Assembly (NCBI GenBank): GCA_031413815.1
Contig: JANOFU010000116.1
Location: 1 to 24,715, forward strand
From: JAGVSR01 sp031413815
Lineage (GTDB): Bacteria; Pseudomonadota; Alphaproteobacteria; Rhizobiales; Hyphomicrobiaceae
Direction of reading: 5' to 3'
Length of the DNA stretch: 24,715 nucleotides
Below, one piece after another: positions 22,273 to 24,715 of the stretch (position 1 is its first letter; the number at the start of each line of letters is the position of its first letter). The position numbers were made by a program, and so were the translations under genes. Below the pieces are notes generated by a model. It was given only the letters and a program-made list of their open reading frames with translations, was not told the origin of the DNA and did no database searches.

Positions 22273-23634
22273 ATGGCCGCGCTATCGCCCTACGAGCAGT
22301 TGCTCCTCGAGATGGTCAATCGTGCGCGGCTCGATCCCAACGGTGAGGCCGCCCGGTACGGCATCACGCTCAATCAAGGTCTGGCGGCCGGCACTCTGAC
22401 GGCGACGGCCAAGCAAGTGCTGGCGCCGAACGCTCTCCTCGTTGATTCCGCGCGTGCTCACAGCCAATGGATGATCAACACCGATATTTTCTCCCATACG
22501 GGCGTGAGCGGTTCTGATCCCGGAGTGCGCATGCGCTCCGCCGGATATGAGTTTACGGGGTCTTGGACATGGGGCGAGAATATTGCCTGGAGCGGCACAA
22601 CTGGCACGCCCAACCTGCTCACCTATACGATGGATCTCCATCGCAACTTGTTCTTGAGTCCCGGCCATCGCGAGAACATCCTGGAAGGCGCATTCCGCGA
22701 ACTCGGCACCGGCATCGTGAGCGGTCCCTTCAAGAGCGGCGCAACGACTTACAACGCGGTCATGGCAACTGAGAACTTCGCAACGTCGGGTACCAAAGTT
22801 TTCGTCACCGGCGTTGCCTACCGGGATACCGACCGCGATGCCTTCTATGATGTTGGCGAAGCAATGGGCTCTATCGCCGTCACTGTGAAGTCAGGTGTGA
22901 CGTTGCTGGGCTCGGGCGTTACGCAAGCCGCAGGTGGATATGCTGTAGGGGCCACAAATACCAACGCGACTGTTACGTTCTCAGGCGGCGGTTTGGCTAC
23001 CGCTGTCAACGTCACAGTTTCCGGTGGAACGCAGAACGCCAAAGTCGATCTCGTCGATACCAACAAGATCTACTCGTCCGCTTCCGCTTTCCTTGGCACG
23101 GGGGCTACGAATTTGAAGTTGCTGGGTGTTGGCAATCTCAATGGCACTGGAAACACCGTGGCCAACGTTGTTGAAGGCACGAGCAGCGCAAACGTATTGA
23201 GCGGCCTAGCGGGCAACGACACCCTGTTAGGGCTTGCGGGCAACGACTTTCTGATCGGTGGGGCCGGTGCGGATTCCCTCTGGGGCGGCCTGGGAATCGA
23301 TCGCTTCGATTTCAATCTGACTTCCGAAACCGGTATTGCTGCTGGCCAGCGCGACATCATCCGCGATTGGGATACCGGCGGCGCTGCCGACATCATCGAT
23401 CTCTCGACCATCGATTCCAACAGCGCTGCAACAGGCAACCAAGCCTTTGTCTTCAAGGCAGCCGCCGCCTTCTCCGGCGTGGCCGGACAGGTACGCTATC
23501 GCTTTGAAGATCTCGCGGGCACGGCCAACGACAAAACCATCGTCGAAGCCGACATCAACGGCGACCGCCGGGCAGATTTCCAAATTGAAATCATCGGGCT
23601 GAAAGCCCTGACAGCCGCCGATTTTGTTCTCTGA
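22273..23634 (+). CDS. CAP-domain protein with RTX and serralysin-like C-terminus
   Basis: The 453-residue product starts with a CAP (SCP/PR-1-like) domain, about 8-170. Its landmarks are LLEMVNRARLDP, AHSQWM with His63, FSHTG with His75, WGENIAW with Glu102 and SPGHRENIL with His132, so the cavity residues are in place. A beta-rich spacer follows (about 174-262) with YRDTDRDAFYDVGE, like a calcium-binding SdrD-type unit. Next come two to three RTX nonapeptides (308-345: LSGLAGNDTLLG, LAGNDFLIGG, AGADSLWGG) and a C-terminal region of the serralysin type (FDFN, RDIIRDWDTGG, VEADINGDRRADFQIEI, ending AADFVL). No signal peptide is present, and the RTX end predicts export by a type I system, none of which is encoded here. 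GGAGG at 22258-22262 supports ATG 22273 over the TTG at 22264. Confidence 0.9.
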   Translation: MAALSPYEQLLLEMVNRARLDPNGEAARYGITLNQGLAAGTLTATAKQVLAPNALLVDSARAHSQWMINTDIFSHTGVSGSDPGVRMRSAGYEFTGSWTWGENIAWSGTTGTPNLLTYTMDLHRNLFLSPGHRENILEGAFRELGTGIVSGPFKSGATTYNAVMATENFATSGTKVFVTGVAYRDTDRDAFYDVGEAMGSIAVTVKSGVTLLGSGVTQAAGGYAVGATNTNATVTFSGGGLATAVNVTVSGGTQNAKVDLVDTNKIYSSASAFLGTGATNLKLLGVGNLNGTGNTVANVVEGTSSANVLSGLAGNDTLLGLAGNDFLIGGAGADSLWGGLGIDRFDFNLTSETGIAAGQRDIIRDWDTGGAADIIDLSTIDSNSAATGNQAFVFKAAAAFSGVAGQVRYRFEDLAGTANDKTIVEADINGDRRADFQIEIIGLKALTAADFVL

Positions 23635-23641
23635 CGCTGGA

Positions 23642-23656
23642 CGGGGCTAAGCCCCG
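23642..23656. terminator. Hairpin between convergent CAP-RTX and 71-residue genes
   Basis: cggggc (23642-23647) and gccccg (23651-23656) pair around taa. It lies 7 bases after the CAP-RTX stop and 20 bases before the end of the minus-strand small gene, so it could stop transcription from both sides; no T-run is present. Confidence 0.45.
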
Positions 23657-23675
23657 CTGCCTGCGCGAGACCAGT

Positions 23676-23891
23676 TCAGCCCTTGAGGAATGCCATTTCG
23701 CGCATCAGATGTTCGACGACCTTCGCGAGGTCACCGACGGTCTTGGCATCGCGGTTTTGAAGAACCTTGCGCAATTCGCCGGCCAGGGGATGCTCCCGGT
23801 CCATCATCGAATCGGACCCACCGGCCGAACCGGCCACGTCTGTGTCGAGCATCCGTTCGAGAGACTGAATATCGATTGTTGCGGACTTCAT
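23676..23891 (-). CDS. Small protein of unknown function (71 residues)
   Basis: The product has 71 residues, no signal peptide or membrane helix, and looks soluble and mostly helical. The first half is acidic (TIDIQSLERMLDTDVAGSAGG), and the second half forms an amphipathic stretch (ELRKVLQNRDAKTVGDLAKVVEHLMREMAFLKG). The ATG at 23891 has AAGGAG about 10 bases ahead; the longer frame start at 23939 lacks one. I do not recognise the family. It stands between the CAP-RTX gene, toward which it runs, and aspS, from which it is divergent. Confidence 0.65.
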   Translation of the reverse strand: MKSATIDIQSLERMLDTDVAGSAGGSDSMMDREHPLAGELRKVLQNRDAKTVGDLAKVVEHLMREMAFLKG

Positions 23892-24136
23892 AATAACGCC
23901 ACTCCTTACACCCGCTGGAAAAACATGACCGGAACCCACAAACCCGGTCTTCCTTTCCGAATCGTTACGCCTGCGTAGTTAAAATTTGGTTTACGCCAGA
24001 CTGGCCGCATGTTTTGCAGCCTCGCCCGTTGCACTCTGAGCAACTCCGCCCCCGGCCTTGACATTCACCATGCTGCGTGCGCTTTTCCGCCTCGTTCCAC
24101 CCCCATTTCAAGCCCAATTCGACGAAGGATAAGGCC

Positions 24137-24715
24137 ATGACCGCGGCCCCTCTGCACCGTTACCGTTCGACCACCTGCGGGGGGCTGCGCAAAGCCAATG
24201 TCGGCACACCGGCACGCCTGTCGGGCTGGGTGCACCGGGTGCGCGACCACGGCGGCGTGCTGTTCATCGACCTGCGCGATCACTATGGCATCACGCAGGT
24301 GGTGGCCGACCCCGATTCCAAAGCCTTCAAGATGGCCGAAGCTGTTCGCTCGGAGTGGGTGATCCGCGTCGACGGCAACGTCCGTGACCGGCCCGGTGGC
24401 ACCGCCAACGCCGATCTGCCGACCGGCGAAATCGAAATGTACGCGACGGAAATCGAAGTTCTTTCAGAAGCCAAAGAGCTGCCGGTGCCCGTGTTCGGCG
24501 AGCCGGAGTATCCCGAAGACCTGCGCCTGACCTATCGCTTTCTCGATTTGCGGCGTGAGAGCCTGCACGCCATCATCATGAAGCGGCTGGAGATCACCAA
24601 GTCGATCCGCCGTCGCATGCATGATGCGGGATTCAACGAGTTTCCGACGCCGATCCTGACAGCGTCATCGCCCGAAGGCGCACGCGACTTCCTGGTGCCG
24701 TCGCGCATTCACCCA
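24137..24715 (+). CDS. aspS: Aspartate--tRNA(Asp/Asn) ligase, N-terminal part (cut by window end)
   Basis: The frame opens at ATG 24137 with GAAGGA (24124-24129) ahead and continues without stop for 193 codons to the last base. It shows the OB-fold anticodon-binding domain (about 25-115), including LSGWVHRVRDHGGVLFIDLR (28-47). It then has the link into the class II catalytic domain, with LRLTYRFLDLRR (129-140), and FPTPILTASSPEGARDFLVPSR (169-190), the start of motif 2-type sequence. It charges tRNA(Asp) with aspartate, and many alphaproteobacterial enzymes also charge tRNA(Asn); which of these applies cannot be read here. Some 245 bases of non-coding sequence upstream are shared with the divergent small gene. 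Confidence 0.97.
   Translation, partial: MTAAPLHRYRSTTCGGLRKANVGTPARLSGWVHRVRDHGGVLFIDLRDHYGITQVVADPDSKAFKMAEAVRSEWVIRVDGNVRDRPGGTANADLPTGEIEMYATEIEVLSEAKELPVPVFGEPEYPEDLRLTYRFLDLRRESLHAIIMKRLEITKSIRRRMHDAGFNEFPTPILTASSPEGARDFLVPSRIHP

Noticed and set aside
1..24715. CRISPR array, tRNA/rRNA genes, transposase or phage genes
   Set aside because: No regularly spaced direct repeats, no cloverleaf with a TTCGANNC-type arm outside genes, and no transposase, integrase or phage structural motif was found on reading both strands.

Overview
The window looks like a chromosomal, GC-rich (roughly 60 percent by eye) segment of an alphaproteobacterium, probably Hyphomicrobiales (Rhizobiales)-like. The reasoning is family content and gene order, not a database search. 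It has an HdaA-type DnaA paralogue, DUF2066 and AI-2E genes ahead of ppk-ppx, a CobT/CobS pair with a phosphatase, and a purM-purN pair divergent from that block. I recognise no tRNA, rRNA, CRISPR array, insertion sequence, phage gene or defence system. Most of the window is housekeeping or conserved accessory sequence, and I found no convincing new multi-gene system.

Layout. 1-99: 3' end of an unidentified gene. 133-270: a compact nested-palindrome repeat. 282-1915 (minus): a GYF_2/DUF4339 membrane protein followed by a DUF3147 membrane protein. 2172-2656: promoter and nucleoside diphosphate kinase (ndk). 2733-5085: late cobalamin assembly operon cobT-cobS-histidine phosphatase. 5173-6828: a stand-alone GltB-like FMN/[3Fe-4S] protein with an N-terminal membrane anchor. 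7010-8222: two exported proteins of unknown role (one a tandem DUF2541 protein). 8267-9634 (minus): a cytochrome P450 without redox partners. 9917-11703 (minus): purM-purN, overlapping by ATGA. 11917-19478 (plus): DUF2066 lipid-envelope-type exported protein, a CDP-alcohol phosphatidyltransferase, an AI-2E permease, HdaA, polyphosphate kinase and exopolyphosphatase. 19577-20482: a DnaJ-class co-chaperone. 20483-20878: gene-free stretch with mutually exclusive hairpins. 20879-22036 (minus): RNase D. 22273-23634: a CAP-domain/RTX protein likely secreted by a type I system encoded elsewhere. 23676-23891 (minus): a 71-residue unknown. 24137-end: aspartyl-tRNA synthetase, cut by the window edge.

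How the genes relate. CobT makes alpha-ribazole phosphate, the phosphatase makes alpha-ribazole, and CobS joins the lower ligand to adenosylcobinamide-GDP. PurM and PurN are consecutive-pathway enzymes of inosinate synthesis. Ppk and Ppx make and degrade polyphosphate, and lie directly behind HdaA, which in this group inactivates the replication initiator DnaA. The accessory additions most worth a second look are the CAP-RTX protein, the tandem DUF2541 protein with its small exported neighbour, the orphan P450, the palindromic repeats and the structured gene-free stretch before rnd.
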